Source: Batrachochytrium dendrobatidis JAM81 (lineage: Eukaryota > Chytridiomycota > Chytridiomycetes > Rhizophydiales). From it: a stretch of DNA of 64,000 nt. Of the stretch, positions 23,915-39,173 are shown one piece after another. The first letter of the stretch is position 1. Each line of letters begins with the position of its first letter. Position numbers and translations under genes: made by a program. The notes below the pieces were generated by a model that ran no database searches, was not told where the DNA came from, and was given only the letters and a program-made list of their open reading frames with translations. The stretch spans positions 749,868 through 813,867 of the forward strand of contig NW_006281108.1 of assembly GCF_000203795.2 (NCBI RefSeq), written 5' to 3'.

Positions 23915-25410
23915 ATGCCACCAAAAAAAACCGGAAAGGCCAAACCTCAGAAACAGAATGGTATGTCGGCATCTTGAAACAGTAGCTTATCCTGCTTGAT
24001 GCAATTCATACGTTTTGCTATAAAGTTCAATCTGGCTTTGGCTCTTTTGTGATTTTCAACCCGCTGCTTGAAACTTAACACTTGATGCACTATGTATATA
24101 AAACTAGAGGATTCTGGTGATGTCGCTGTAAAAGGTGGGAAACTGAAGGCTGCCAATTCGATCAAGGTTTGTTTATATTAGATCTCAATTATTTGAGCAA
24201 CTCTAATGGAAAATTAAAGCATCTTGTGAACTGATGGATATTGTGATGTTTAATCTTTATTCAATAGGTTCGCCATATTCTATGTGAAAAGCATTCCAAA
24301 GTAAGTTAAAAGTGTATTTTTATACCTTGCAAGCTTTATACATTCGAGTAAAATCAGTAAATAGACGCTCATTCAAATCCATTTCAGATTATGGAGGCAT
24401 TAGAGCTTTTGAAAAGTGGACAGCGCTTTGATAAAGTAGCTGAGCAGTATTCCGAGGATAAGGCCAAGGCTGGCGGATCTCTAGGTTGGATGACTCGTGG
24501 TTCCATGGTGGGCGTATTCCAGGTAAACAGTTATTTTCAAGAGCAATATTTGATTGTTGTATCACTACAGCAAAATACCCTATCCCATTCATCTATCGCC
24601 ATATTCATGTAAAATGGAACTTGTATTTATCTTGCAGTGATTGCTTCAGAATATACAATGGCTAAATATGTATTGTACCCTACTATAAATTGGCATTTTC
24701 AATTCAATCGACACAACGTCCATCATACAAAATCAGATTATAGTTTTGAATCTGCTCTATCTCTTTTTTTGGAATTCATATGTTGTACGATTGCTGTATT
24801 CATTCATTGAAATCCAGATATTGGGGTTGACTGTTTTCTACAACTCTGTACAAACGCATTTCTGCTGTACCCTAATATCAGATACACCTGCGCTCTAGTT
24901 TAATAGAACAAATACTGTGCATCTCAGGAATACAACAGTTGTTTCTATGCTGATGGCTCGATATTTGGTTTGAACGAAAGAGTTGGAGATTGAACAGATA
25001 TGGGATGCACTGGAACTGTAATGTAAATATGGCTTTGGAAACTTGTTGGTTGTATTGTTTCATTTACGTGAATTCAGCTGTAAAATAGTCCAGTATCAAT
25101 TGCTCAAATTGTAAAAGTATATTTTCAAACCTTTGTTGATTACAAACTAACAATGTCGTTTCTACTATAGGATGCTGCATTCTTATTAGTTCCAAGCACG
25201 CCAGACAAACCAATCTATACAAATCCTCCAGGTGAGTCTTTTGTGTTGACAAAATAAACCCGATAATGATGTTTTGTACAATATGATATTCCTGTTTTGT
25301 AATTGTGGATCGGAACCAAGTCAGGACTGACGCACCCTGATGTTTTTTGATATTCAACAGTTAAATCAAACTTTGGCTATCATATCATTATGGTGGAAGA
25401 TCGTAAATGA
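23915..25410 (+). CDS. PIN4: Parvulin-type peptidyl-prolyl isomerase PIN4 (Par14)
   Basis: Small parvulin PPIase linked in other eukaryotes to ribosome biogenesis and chromatin. Six exons: [15 protein letters not shown] (basic N-tail); [50 protein letters not shown] followed by [20 protein letters not shown] and [41 protein letters not shown] with a TGA at 25408-25410. All joins keep phase. The conserved parvulin residues (H in VRHIL, GGSLGW, FGYHII) are present. About 125 residues, equal to the animal and plant proteins. Intron 4 (24523-25170) is far longer than the others because it contains a MITE. Confidence 0.95.
24596..25080. mobile_element. Tc1/mariner-type MITE inside PIN4 intron 4
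   Basis: Left end TCGCCATATTCATGTAAAAT after a TA (24594-24595). Right end, read on the other strand, CAGCTGAATTCACGTAAATG, followed by TA (25081-25082). The left 60 bp closely resemble the copy at 8036 (TTGTATTTAT...GCAGTGATTG). The inner right part resembles 56935-57209 (GTTGGAGATTGAACAGATAT versus GTTGGATATTGAAAGGTTGT). About 485 bp, without coding capacity. It accounts for most of this intron's unusual length and sits between the exons for the two halves of the isomerase fold without harming splice sites. Confidence 0.75.
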
Positions 25411-25592
25411 ATTATGGTTTCGACTTTTTTATTGGCTGGAAATTAGCTTTCTTGGTATCTATAATTTTCGCAATGCAGTAAGCCTAAAGAAAATGAATTG
25501 TATATTAATACTGGCGCTTTTTTAAATCCAAATTACATTGGGTAAAACTAGCATAGATGCCTTTAAAGCAATAGTATAATGCATGCCCAAAC

Positions 25593-26404
25593 TTACGCCT
25601 CGTCTGCAAACGTATCGGAACTAATACGATTGACTCCATACCCTAGAGGCTTTGGATTGTATTTTGATGCACCGATTGTCATCATTGCTGCCAGCACGGA
25701 ATAAAATTTCAAATCAATAGAATATTAGTTTGATGATAAAGTGACAATACTTTAATGCGCTGATGACTTACCTTCACGATACTGTTCGATACTAATGTAT
25801 CCACGACCAGTGATATCAAATATTTTGTATAATGCAACAATATTGGCTCGAGTAAACAAAACATGGTTTTGATTGCGTGCCTAGATAAGTTTATAAAACA
25901 TTGTACTTTAGTCCTGATTGCCTTGTGAATAAGCTTGCAATAGTAATGCACAAAACTCGGAGAATTTGGTATTTTATGATAAACATCTATCAAAACTTAC
26001 TCTTGCCACACGCATTGCTTCGAGTTTTCGTATCATAAACTCTTGAGGGTTGACTAGAAAAGATATAAAGTAGTGTTTGTTTAGCAATTGAGAGTTGGAT
26101 TAAAACACCATTTAGTCGTATATCTTTCATTTTAATGGCAGGATAAACATTGAAACCTATAAACTTTAGTAAATACAAATTATAATTTAATATACAAGTC
26201 CGTTCTACCTGGTTTTTCTATCAACAATGAAGTAGTGAGCTGCTGGACGATTTCTAGGATACGATGTTTTTCGAGATACTGGCGCGCCTCATCGGTGTAC
26301 TTGTTGGTTAGAGGTGTTGTAGGATGGACTAATGGCTGAGAATGATGTTGGACAGGACTAGAAGAATGTGAATGAATAGTTTCTAAAGATGAATCGACTT
26401 TCAT
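25593..26404 (-). CDS. EFCAB10-like protein (RIIa dimerisation fold plus EF-hand remnant)
   Basis: Resembles animal EFCAB10, a small cilium-associated protein. Exon 1 starts at 26404 and is Ser/His/Pro-rich, then reads ARQYLEKHRILEIVQQLTTS and LLIEKPG, the RIIa/DPY30-like dimerisation helix typical of cilium-associated proteins. The next exon reads NPQEFMIRKLEAMRVA, completing that fold. Then LFTRANIVALYKIFDITGRG and YISIEQYREG, an EF-hand-like helix pair whose calcium loop (DITGRGYISIEQY) keeps the first Asp but looks incomplete. A short last exon ends DTFADEA with a TAA at 25593-25595. About 150 residues. Divergent from SNF1, 290 bp between starts. Confidence 0.75.
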
Positions 26405-26694
26405 ATTTTCAAGTATAGAGTGATATCAAGACAATGAGTAGCAGTGTTGAATTTAAACGTGAAAGTTGAATTTCAAGGATAAACTTTGGTGGACGAGAAT
26501 AAGACAAAACAAGTCTTGAATTAGCTTGATATAATCGCATATAATAAGTCAATATGTAAATCAATCCAATCTGAACAAATAACCAACGCAGTGTAATGTA
26601 GGACCAGCACACAAGTACAATTTCAAGCTCGATATTGGCTGCTTCGGCAATTTTATCGAGTTTAGCCCACTTGCAAACATCCACCAAAACTACA

Positions 26695-29536
<2,842 letters not shown>

Positions 29537-29991
29537 TGACTGGCAATGGCTACACTAGCTCACTGCGATCCTAATTGAATTTATCGTTTTATTTGAGATG
29601 GTTTTATACTGAAATGGACCAATGCGACTCAGCATGAAAAATACACATGCACACAATCTGATGCAATGATATACAGGATTAGAGCTGGCATGCAAACGTT
29701 TAAAGTACTGATACAGATTGAGGGATTATTTTTATATTACTTGGTTAGACTAAGCGAGTGCATTGACTCCTCACCAATAGTCTTTAACGAATATCTACTG
29801 AGAAATATGTCAAAGTCTATCAGAATAAACAGATTGACATTTGAACTTGATTACCAAGACTAATTGAGCATTTTGATAGTCCGATTTATACACATGAATA
29901 AACATCTTCGAGTCAAAGCACAACTTATTCTAAAACTCAATAACTTGTTAAAAACAACTGGTCCAGCATTGTCTTGGATTTTATTGTAAAA
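29537..29991. other. Intergenic SNF1 to LRR gene, nothing recognised
   Basis: 455 bp. It contains the SNF1 3' end and the promoter of the LRR/coiled-coil gene. A 65-residue plus-strand ORF (29666-29863) shows no resemblance to known proteins and is probably chance. Confidence 0.45.
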
Positions 29992-32900
29992 ATGCATACC
30001 GTCAGCCTTGTAGATGAATCCATCACTTCTTTGCAAGACTTACAACACATCGAACACAGTGTAGATTTTTCTAAAGTCGTATCGCTCAACTTGCATTCAA
30101 ATGAGATTCAACTGCTGGATAATGTCATCTTTGGATATTTTACGAGCCTCACTAGACTCGACCTATCTAGCAATCTGGTTAGTATACACAATTGTAATGA
30201 AACACAACGGCGTACCATTCAGTATCATGCATGCTAACCTGCTATCAATTGGCACTTGTTCCAACAACAGTTGAAATCTATGGTCGGATTCGATGGTCTT
30301 TTACAATTGGAGACTCTCAATTTAGCCAATAATCTAGTGGGTTTTTGTTTCTGAAATACAGTCTAAGATCTATGATGTAGAATCATTGGTTGGTAGTTAT
30401 AAACTACTTGATGTGGGCCAATGCATGCTTCAATATAACTAACCAATTCTATAGATTGTCAAAGTGGAAGGGCTGCGTAATTTAAAATATCTACAAAAGT
30501 TAAACTTGTCTTTTAACAACATAGATGATATCTCTGGGTTTGTAGACCTTCATGGAGATTCAAATTCGCTCAAAATAGTAGATCTAAAAGGAAACGTTTT
30601 GACAGATCTGGACCAATTAAGGTTTCTTGCAGGTTGTACGGTACGGTTTGGATACTCTATATCACTCCACTATACCGTATGAGTTCATCATACAATCTGA
30701 AATACAGTGCTAAATTTATATTTATATTTCTTTTGAAATAGAAACTCGTTGATCTTACTATCATTGGACCAGGAAAAGCCCCAAAAGTAAATCCTATGTG
30801 CGTGATGGAATCATATCGACCATGGACCGTGTTCAAGCTTATCCCACAAATTCGAATACTGAATGGCCGAGATATTCATGGAAACGAAGCTAATTGTACG
30901 ATGATATTTGTATTGCTTCTTAAACAAATTACATATTTTTAAAAATTGACTTGATGCGTTGATCATCTGGTTAGATTGTCAACCCCCTGTGCAGATCCCA
31001 CATATACAAGGTGAACCTGAACAAGAAGCCAAACAGTACAAACCAGCACTGTCACGCAATAATGTCTCGGATATTCATATATTGCAAAATACAGTATATA
31101 AACCTCTGCAGAATATTCTTTCCAAAGTTTCAAAAATGGAAAGTCAATTAGCAGACTCTATATCCAAACCACAGATGGCCACCAATGATATACCAGTTGA
31201 CTCAACTTTGCCTATTCCCCCCTTTAAAAGTAATCAGCAGGAAAACATTGAAGAAAGACTCCAATCACTGGAATGTCATATTAGCAAACTAACTGCTTAT
31301 CCGGCATCTGAGCAAGTTAAACATCACAATTCTAAATCTGTCGACTCTTCTGGCTCCGAGAAAAATCATGACTTGCTGAATGGTGAGAGATTATCAGCAA
31401 TAGAGGAACAGATTTCAAAACTATCGGAACCAATATCTTTATTCTTAAACAGCGCGTCATTAAAGTCTGATTACTCTAAAACATCATTACCTGAAAACCA
31501 AAAAAGTCCAGATCGCACAAATTCTAATCTATTATATCAGATTAAAGTTGCTCCAGGAATAAAAACCGTAAGTGGATATGTGTTAAGCCATGTTGAATAG
31601 CTGTACAATGCAATGTTGAGCTTATTCTATTGAAATTTAAAGCAGAGTGAACTAGATGTACCAGTACCAGCACGAAACAGATTAGTTGAGGTACTGCCAT
31701 ATATGCATGTTTATTTAGACTGGCAGCATGTTTTTCTTGTATGTTTACTATTCACTTACAACATACATGTATATATAGATTCACGCACCAGTGGATTGTA
31801 ATACTATGGAGGGCGGCAATGTCTTGACGGTTCCTATGAGGGTACCCTCCATGCAGGTTGGGTTTTATATCAGAACATGTATAATAGCTATTCTAGCAGG
31901 AATCTGAAGCTTATTTTATTTTATACTGTGCCAACAAGGATCCGAAAAACATGTCTTTAGTATGGATATCTGATGGTTCATCAAAAATGTTACCACAGCG
32001 CGATCATTCTGCCAACTCTACCAGCGCTAAAAACAATATGCAAAATTATGCTTCCTGGTAAGTTGGTTTGGTATGAATTCAGCGTAAATCAAGGCTTTAT
32101 GTTTTTAAACATTATCTTGTAGTTTGGAAAATGGTTATAGTGACTATGGGAAACCTAGTCATGCAAAACAGATGAAACCGGCTCAGCGGCTTTTTTCAAA
32201 TAGCAAGCAAGTAGATACATTAGCTACAGCAAACTCTGAGCTTATATCTGCACTTGAAAAAGAGAAACAACGACTTTGCGACAATGAGCAACTGTATATA
32301 GAAAAAATCAAAACTTTGGTTGACCAGCTTCAGCAAGAAAAGGCAATCTCTAAACTTGTTGGGCCATTAAATGGACAGCTTAAAGCAATGGTATTTAGTG
32401 TTATGTTTTATCTGCTTTGATATTTTTTCATTAAAACAGCTTATATAATTTCAACAATGATATGTCACATCTAGAAAGCTCATATTGAGAAGCATTCAAA
32501 TGAGAGCAGTATAAGGGAACAGCTTCTGTTGTCTCAAAACGCAATCAATCAGAAGCTGATTGAAGAAACTGAAAAATTAAAAGCCCAAGCTAATGAGACC
32601 AATGTGAGCAAATACAAAATCTATATGCTGTAGTGTTTTAAACGATATATACTAATTTTTTGTAAATACAGATACAACTGACTGAAAAGATACAAGAGGT
32701 GTTGGCTTTAAAAAATACACATGAGTCTATAAAAATGCAACTAACTTTCACAACTCTTGAACTCGAGCAGTCACAGAAAAGGTTGCATGATGCCGAAGTA
32801 AGTGTAAAGTACACTATTTTGCTAAATGACACCATCTGATATCAATTAATTCAAAAAATTATTCATAGACTAGCACTGCAAAACTGAATGCTCAAATTGA

Positions 32901-35199
32901 AGGGTACAAGACAGATCAACATAAAATCGCCAGTAAACTACTAAAAGATCGTGAACAATACAAAATAAGAGCTGCCGAGGTATTCTTGTTTTGTAAAGCT
33001 TGACTTTTAAAATAGCTTTAATTGCCCATTTAAACTTGTAGCTTGCTTGTTATATAGAGTAAAAAGGAAACAAACGTGCTTAAACAAACTATAGAAAAAC
33101 TATCTTCTGAACTTGGGAACAGTATAGAATGTTTATCGTTGCGAGAATCCGATTATCAAATGCGCATAGAATCAATTCAAAGGTAACTATGCCATCAGTT
33201 TGTGTCTGAGTATGTCTGTTTCACTGTTAAACTTTATCATTTCAATAGTACGCATGCATTGAATATAAACGAAGCTGTTAACCAAACAACCGCACACTTG
33301 ACTCATCGTCATCAAGCTGTGGTAAGCACACTGCAGACCTCTCTTCAGCAAACCCGGCAGGCATACCAAGATTTAGAGCAAGAATTTCGTTTGGCAGTAA
33401 AGGGTAATACTGCTTGACTATTTTGTGTAATAGCTGACAAGAAAATCGAAACAGTACAAAGTTTTTTGTTTCTAACCATTTTATTGCTGTGGGATATTGT
33501 ACCATATACTATTCAGAGCAAGATACTCGATCTGCATACTTGCAGAAAATGCTTGAAACTTCCAAAGAAAATATTGAAAAACTAGAACAAGCTACTATTT
33601 TAAAAGAAAAGGAGCTGACGGATATGATTAGAGAGCTATCTGGTGTTATCAAAAGTCAACAAATCAAAGCGTTGTCTCTTGAGAAACGCGCTCAGGTTGC
33701 AGAGGTAAAGTTTAATCAAACTCGAGTTTTATAATACTTGGCTAATTAGAAAGTATTTTTTCCAATCTCTTAAACTTTAGTCTTATAACATCTTTAACTA
33801 ATGTGTATAATGGATATTTAGGAGAAGGAGCAAGAGCTTGAAGAGATACTAAAAGAGTTGCATGCAACTCGAGTCGATCGAGATCGCTTACTACAGCAAA
33901 TATCTTTTTCTGAGGCAGAACTAAAAGCCTGCCAGACTGTGTGTGACAATGCTCAAGAAAATTCTAGAAAATTAGCTGATCAATTGAAATCTCAGGTACC
34001 TAATGTGCATTTATATATTGAAATTTGATTCATGTACTCACACAGTGACTAATATGCTGAGATCCAATTGAATAAAGTCTACTGAGCATGCAAAGCAAAT
34101 TTCACAGATAGATTGCTTTCAAACATCGCTTCAAGAACAGTGTACCAAGCTGAAAGAACAAACAGCCTACCTTGATCAAGCTGTTCGGGTGAAATCAAAG
34201 ATGTTGGATGACCAAAATGAAACAATAAGGATTTTGAAACAAAATCTGGAAAATAAGGTTGGTCATGTTTTATATGGTTTATGATTGCAAGTATATAAAG
34301 CATTTTAAACAAAAGCATAAAACAATGCGCTTACTTATTTTTAAATAGGCTCGCGATCACCAGTCACTAGTAACAAAATTTGAAGACTGTCAAGAGGAGT
34401 TGGCAGAACTCCGTCATATTGATGCAGAATCTGTTGCTGATTTGAAAGCAGAGGTATTAAACTTGTAACAATTTTTAATGCCATTGACTGAGCATTGCAT
34501 AGATATATTCAAAATGTATCGTTTATTGCCTCAAGTTTCAATGAATTTTACTAATTTGCTTTTGATTATTTTATAAAGATTCAAAGATTAGAGAAAAGCA
34601 GAGAAAAATATCAGTTAGCAGCACACGACTATCGTAACGATCGAGATGAAATTGCTCGAGCTCTTGAAGAAATGCGTGAAACCCTCAACAGTCGCAATCA
34701 AAGTATTGAAATGATTGAACAAGAGGTAAAGACCAATTGTGAATTTGATCATTTTGCTGGGCTTAACTGAAATACCCAATTATTAATTATTTTCGATAGG
34801 TGGGTCGAGTAAAAGAACACTTTAAACTCAAAGAGAATCGAGTACGAGCTGAAAAGGAAAAACAGCTTCAAAACATCCAGATCGTTGCCGAGGTGATTTG
34901 CAATATATTTTCTGTCTTGACTAAATTTATCATTTCAGTACCACCGAATATATGACGAGTACTAACCAGCCTGTTGGATGAAATATCAGTCAAATACTAG
35001 AAAATTGAAAGAATATGAACAGGAGCGATCTGGCATGATCAACACCATCGCTGACCTTCGTAGTGAGCTTGATAACACGAATTCACGATGTGCTACACAA
35101 GAATCGGATATCAAAATACTCCTTTCTGAACTGGACTCATGCAAGCGTAAAACGAATGATAAGATATCTCGTCTCAAAGCAGCTTTAAACGAAGCATAA
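29992..35199 (+). CDS. LRRCC1/VFL1-like centriolar protein (N-terminal LRRs, long coiled coil)
   Basis: Starts MHTVSLVDESITSLQDLQHI, followed by four to five leucine-rich repeats over several exons (VVSLNLHSNEIQLLDNVIFG; LTRLDLSSNLVSIH; LETLNLANNL; LQKLNLSFNNIDDISGF) and an LRR cap (YRPWTVFKLIPQIRILNGRD). A disordered middle follows (30959-32120), then about ten short exons of nearly continuous coiled coil to SRLKAALNEA at 35199. This order and size (roughly 1,200 residues) match LRRCC1 of animals and Chlamydomonas VFL1, centriole/basal-body proteins setting rotational asymmetry. The identification rests on architecture and LRR texture, not alignment; another LRR-coiled-coil protein is possible. 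Most introns are 50-110 bp. Confidence 0.65.
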
Positions 35200-35438
35200 T
35201 AACTTGATTGCTTGGATAACCCCGAGTCTAGAAACTGCAGTTTGAGTTGATGTGATTTATGCCAAGAACTGAGTACAACCAAGTAGTAGACATGTAAAAG
35301 CAATTTTATTTATGTGAAAGAGCACGATTGCTAAGCCCTTGTGGTTACAATATTAATGAATTGTATATACATACAGTCAAAGCCTTACTTATTTAGCATG
35401 CTTGACCATACCGAAACGTTACCAACAATATGCTGATA

Positions 35439-37798
35439 CTATTGACGAAAATCAAAAGTATTTTGAACTTCGCTTACAGTTATCCAAACCCATTTCTAAA
35501 ATACACTTTAAATTTTAAAAACAATCAAGCCATTGATACCAACCCATACAAATATTTACCTCCATATTTCGTTTGTATTCCAACCGCATTGCAGAAAACA
35601 TGGCCCATAATCCAATAAATCCGGTCCATTGGATCAAATCAATCCAAGATGCCCAACCATGAACCTGAAGAGTAGTACGACCCAAGCCACTTTCCTTTGG
35701 TCTGAAAATCGATTTTTTTGTAATTAAACTTTGCACACTCTGTTTTTGTGATAAAAGTGTAACATGTTTTTCCTGAAGTGGTACAGAGGAGGCTTCAAGC
35801 CACCACCAGGGCGGAACAACACACATTCTGTCTTCAAACGATTCGTTACTATTCAATGAAGCGCGAATTTGTAGTTGAACAAGCCTGCTTGTAATACTTG
35901 GTTCTATCCACAGTGCGCATGAAAGGATTGCCCCCACAATAAACAAAATCTTGGTCAAAGAACTTGGGCCATGAAATCGCCTCCTGCGCCTAGTTACCCG
36001 ACTGATTGATGTCTGTGAAATTACTTGTGAATGGGATCGATTTAAACCAATTGCAAAAGCAATTATAATGAGCGGTGCTATTTGCAGTATTGATAAAATC
36101 ATAAATGTCAAGTATCGAAATTGATCAAAATCTGGAGAAACTTCTGTAGCAAGTATAGCCCTAGACGCCAATGGTTGATAAACAGAGGTAGAAGGTTCTA
36201 AACTATCTACAAACGCGCCAGAATCACTAAATAGTTTGAATCAAAATGATGTTAGATTGACAAACAAGTACTAGGTTGGCTCCACACCATTCCAAGCAAA
36301 AAGCATCAGAAATGTTTGCAATACATAGTTGATCTTACATCACTATCAACTGGCCAATAATTCGAAAAAGTAGTAAAACAAAACATAAAAACGACCATCG
36401 AAATACAAACGTCTCAATTAGATAGTATGATAATAGTTTAAACTTTGAAAAAACCCCTTGGATCCATGTAAATGAACACGGTGACATTTGGAAGTCGGTT
36501 TGATACATTCCCATATCCCTTTCAACTCCATTGGATTCATGGAAAGGATGTGCATCCACATTCAGACTTATGCTTCCCTCTCGAGAACAAAAAATATCTC
36601 GATTAGATACATCAGCATCGCTTGATAGAGAAGCATTATGTACATTCCCTTGGGATGTAATGGGTACATGATGCAAACTTGATAATACTGAAGCATGTGA
36701 TCTGGCAGATGATGGCTCAGTAGAAGAGTGCAATGGCCCAGATGCATCTGTATGATACACTCCAAATGTTCCATTAGAATGCTCCCTGTCACTCCATCCA
36801 CGATAAGCAACTGTAGTACCACAATTATCCACTAGATCTGGGGAAGGTAAAAGAGGCTCGGCTGTTTCATCATCATTTGAGGGACTCTCCGAGTGCAAAG
36901 AGTTTCGTAGTCGATGTGAGGTATCCCCAAGAGACTCGAAAATGGATGATGCGTTTTGATTTGAGTTTTGCGATGAAAGATTGGAAACTGACAATCATAA
37001 TCAAAAAATGAGAATATCGACAAGTCAGCTATTTGAACATTTTAAAGTAAATCCTGGCTGTGGTTTCAATATGTTAAATCAAGTATAGCGCTTTAGCTTG
37101 TATAGTACTCACAGATTGATTGGTTCCTGAATTGTTTGAGAAGAGCAAACGACGCTAAACTAACAGCCAACATTCGAAGAAAAGACGAAACAATAAGCAG
37201 CCACGCATCTATAATATGAGGTCCGACAATAGAAGATACTGGTGGACTTGATGGAAAATTCGGTAGATTAGAGGAGTGCACGATGTGTCTAGAAGCATGT
37301 GAGGTATTCAGCATATATCTGACAGTGTCTATTCCATAGCTAAAACCAAGACAAAATTAGGCACTGCATTTCTAAACCAACAAATGTCTAAACAATACAA
37401 TGGCTTGTTCAGTCCAATATAATGAAAATCTACCTAAAACTAACAGTAAAAAAAACAGCAGCAAACTCTCGATTGAGTACAGATGGATGGGATATGCAGC
37501 GATTGAAAATCCGGACCTGATTATAGTTTGCCAGAGTTAAAATACCAAAAATGCAAGATGCAACTGAAATGACCATGAATGTAGATGTAGTGGCTGGATT
37601 ATGATATGAAAATGCCTGTTCTTGCAGATGAGTTGCTCCTATGGATGAATTAAACACAGGGCTCTGTGAATCAGGGGGTAGTGCCGAGTTGGCGTATGGA
37701 CAGTTTGGTAGGGGAACTCCGCCTATAATATCTACCACTGGGAATAGTGCTGTCCCTGGCATATCATCACTAACTGCAGAAAAGGTAAAAGTAGACAT
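35439..37798 (-). CDS. Seven-helix membrane protein, family not recognised
   Basis: At least five exons, about 620 residues. The N-terminus (MSTFTFSAVSDDMPGTALFP) has no obvious signal peptide. Seven hydrophobic stretches follow: TSTFMVISVASCIFGILTLA; AAVFFTVSF; IDAWLLIVSSFLRMLAVSLA; FRWSFLCFVLLLFRIIGQLI; YLTFMILSILQIAPLIIIAF; LTKILFIVGAILSCALW; IDLIQWTGFIGLWAMFS. A roughly 150-residue Ser/His-rich loop separates helices 3 and 4. The second stretch is short and least certain. The last exon, after an intron beginning GTAAATATT, encodes KWVWITVSEVQNTFDFRQ and ends with a TAG at 35439-35441. Seven helices suggest a receptor-like or transporter-like protein. I see no class-defining GPCR motif, so I leave the function open. 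Convergent with the LRR gene. Confidence 0.7.
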
Positions 37799-38372
37799 GA
37801 CTGCGGAGTAGTAGTAAATATACTCAGTTTAAAAATGTTCAAGTCGACTATCAATAACTTGTCAAGTCAGAAGTTTGGATACAATAGTAGAAGCTGTGTT
37901 GAAATACTCAATTCGCAGATCCTGTAGTTTGTAATGGAAAGAACAATTGCAATATTTGCAGCCGTATCCATGTAAAATGAATCAAAAAATACACAAGTTT
38001 CATAAAATGACAATTTACTGGACAGCACTGTTTTATGAATTCTTTAGTTTATTGATATCCTGGTAATTGGCATGTATAGTTGCATTCCTGATATATGCAA
38101 TTCTTGTTGAGTTAGAGTGCAAACGTATTCGAGTTTTTGGATACAAAAATCCATCAATGTTATGGTCGTTCCAGATATTCTTTTTTGTGTAAAGCCTACA
38201 TCTTCAATGGAAAAAACAATATCTGATCATGGCTTATGCAATGGTGTTTACCTTTCCTCTTTGTTTTTATCCAACTGTGTTGTTGTTTCAAAGAATGAAC
38301 AAAATATGCTTTTATGGCAAATCCTATCAGGTTGAACCATTGTAAATCGTGTACTAGGAAAGCGTTGAAACT
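37799..38372. other. Intergenic gap with a truncated MITE
   Basis: A CAGCCGTATCCATGTAAAAT terminus starts at 37959 and matches the left end of the MITEs at 8036 and 24596. Inner sequence such as GCATTCCTGATATATGCAAT resembles the middle of those copies only loosely. No matching right terminus occurs before the alpha-kinase stop at 38373, so this is a truncated or decayed copy. The small ORF at 38117-38335 looks non-coding. Confidence 0.5.
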
Positions 38373-39173
38373 TTATTCTTCAATAATCTCAAGACCTTCA
38401 ACTAGCCCTGGTAGCTGATTCATTGAAGCGTATCCGGAATCAACTCGACCATTTGCAGCTAATGGGGCCGCGGGGATATGACCGGGAAGAGCCATTGCAG
38501 AACCCATTTGGACATTATAATAGGCTTTCTTGTCTTGAGGTACTTTCCATTCTTTCTTGCAAAACTTGTTACAATTGTGACGTGAAAAGAATGTAGAGAT
38601 TCCCTTGGGACCAAAATCGGTGGGTCCATACTCTTGAGTCCTTGACATAACCACGGGATCGGTAATAATAAATCCGTTGTTTTGAATACCACCTTGAAGA
38701 TCACAAAGCAATAACTGGCAGTCAGTTGCATGATACGAATAATGACTCAAGGCTTGCATTACTGCAGTCCAACCAGACAATTCATTCGACGTCCATCCAG
38801 TGTTGCTATTGAATTTTTGAAAATTGATAATCATTGGCTCCACTAAGCATTTCTCTCCTGCTCTTGTAGTGCCTGGCAGAAACGTCCATACAGCTGGTAT
38901 ATTGAGCCAAATATTCTGATCGACAAGTTGATCCTTGTTGAATCGATTGATGATTTCAAGTGCCTTGTTCACTATTTTGAGCTCATTATCAAAGTAAGAC
39001 TCTTGAAAAACACTGCCAGATTTGAATATTTTGGTAACAGATTCCTGTCCCGTTCTGTTTCCTTTGGTATACTTTCCCTTGTAGACATTCTTGAAAGCAC
39101 CTCGAGCAAATACAACATCCATATTGGGAACAGTTTCAAAAGAATCGTTTTCTCTTGCAAAGTTGGTTGTCAT
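38373..39173 (-). CDS. Alpha-kinase domain protein (MHCK/eEF2K family)
   Basis: Atypical Ser/Thr protein kinase, single exon, 266 residues, almost only catalytic domain. The family pattern is clear: a glycine-rich start (FARGAFKNVYKGKY), SVTKIFKSG with the ATP-binding Lys, EKCLVEPMIINFQKFNSNTG, ALSHYSYHATDCQLLLCDLQ, then GFIITDPVVMSRTQEYGPTD with the catalytic Asp residues, DFGPKGISTFFSRHNCNKFC with the zinc-binding His and two Cys. The C-terminal 40 residues are disordered and end acidic. No calmodulin-binding, WD40 or channel domain is attached, unlike eEF2K, Dictyostelium MHCKs or TRPM7. The intact frame with all motifs argues that it is functional. It lies at the left edge of the transposon-rich island and has no introns, unlike its neighbours to the left. 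Confidence 0.88.
   Translation of the reverse strand: MTTNFARENDSFETVPNMDVVFARGAFKNVYKGKYTKGNRTGQESVTKIFKSGSVFQESYFDNELKIVNKALEIINRFNKDQLVDQNIWLNIPAVWTFLPGTTRAGEKCLVEPMIINFQKFNSNTGWTSNELSGWTAVMQALSHYSYHATDCQLLLCDLQGGIQNNGFIITDPVVMSRTQEYGPTDFGPKGISTFFSRHNCNKFCKKEWKVPQDKKAYYNVQMGSAMALPGHIPAAPLAANGRVDSGYASMNQLPGLVEGLEIIEE

Noticed and set aside
26409..26687. Minus-strand ORF between EFCAB10 and SNF1
   Set aside because: It lies wholly in the 290-bp divergent promoter between two clear genes, is hydrophobic and Leu-rich without motifs, and is best explained as chance.
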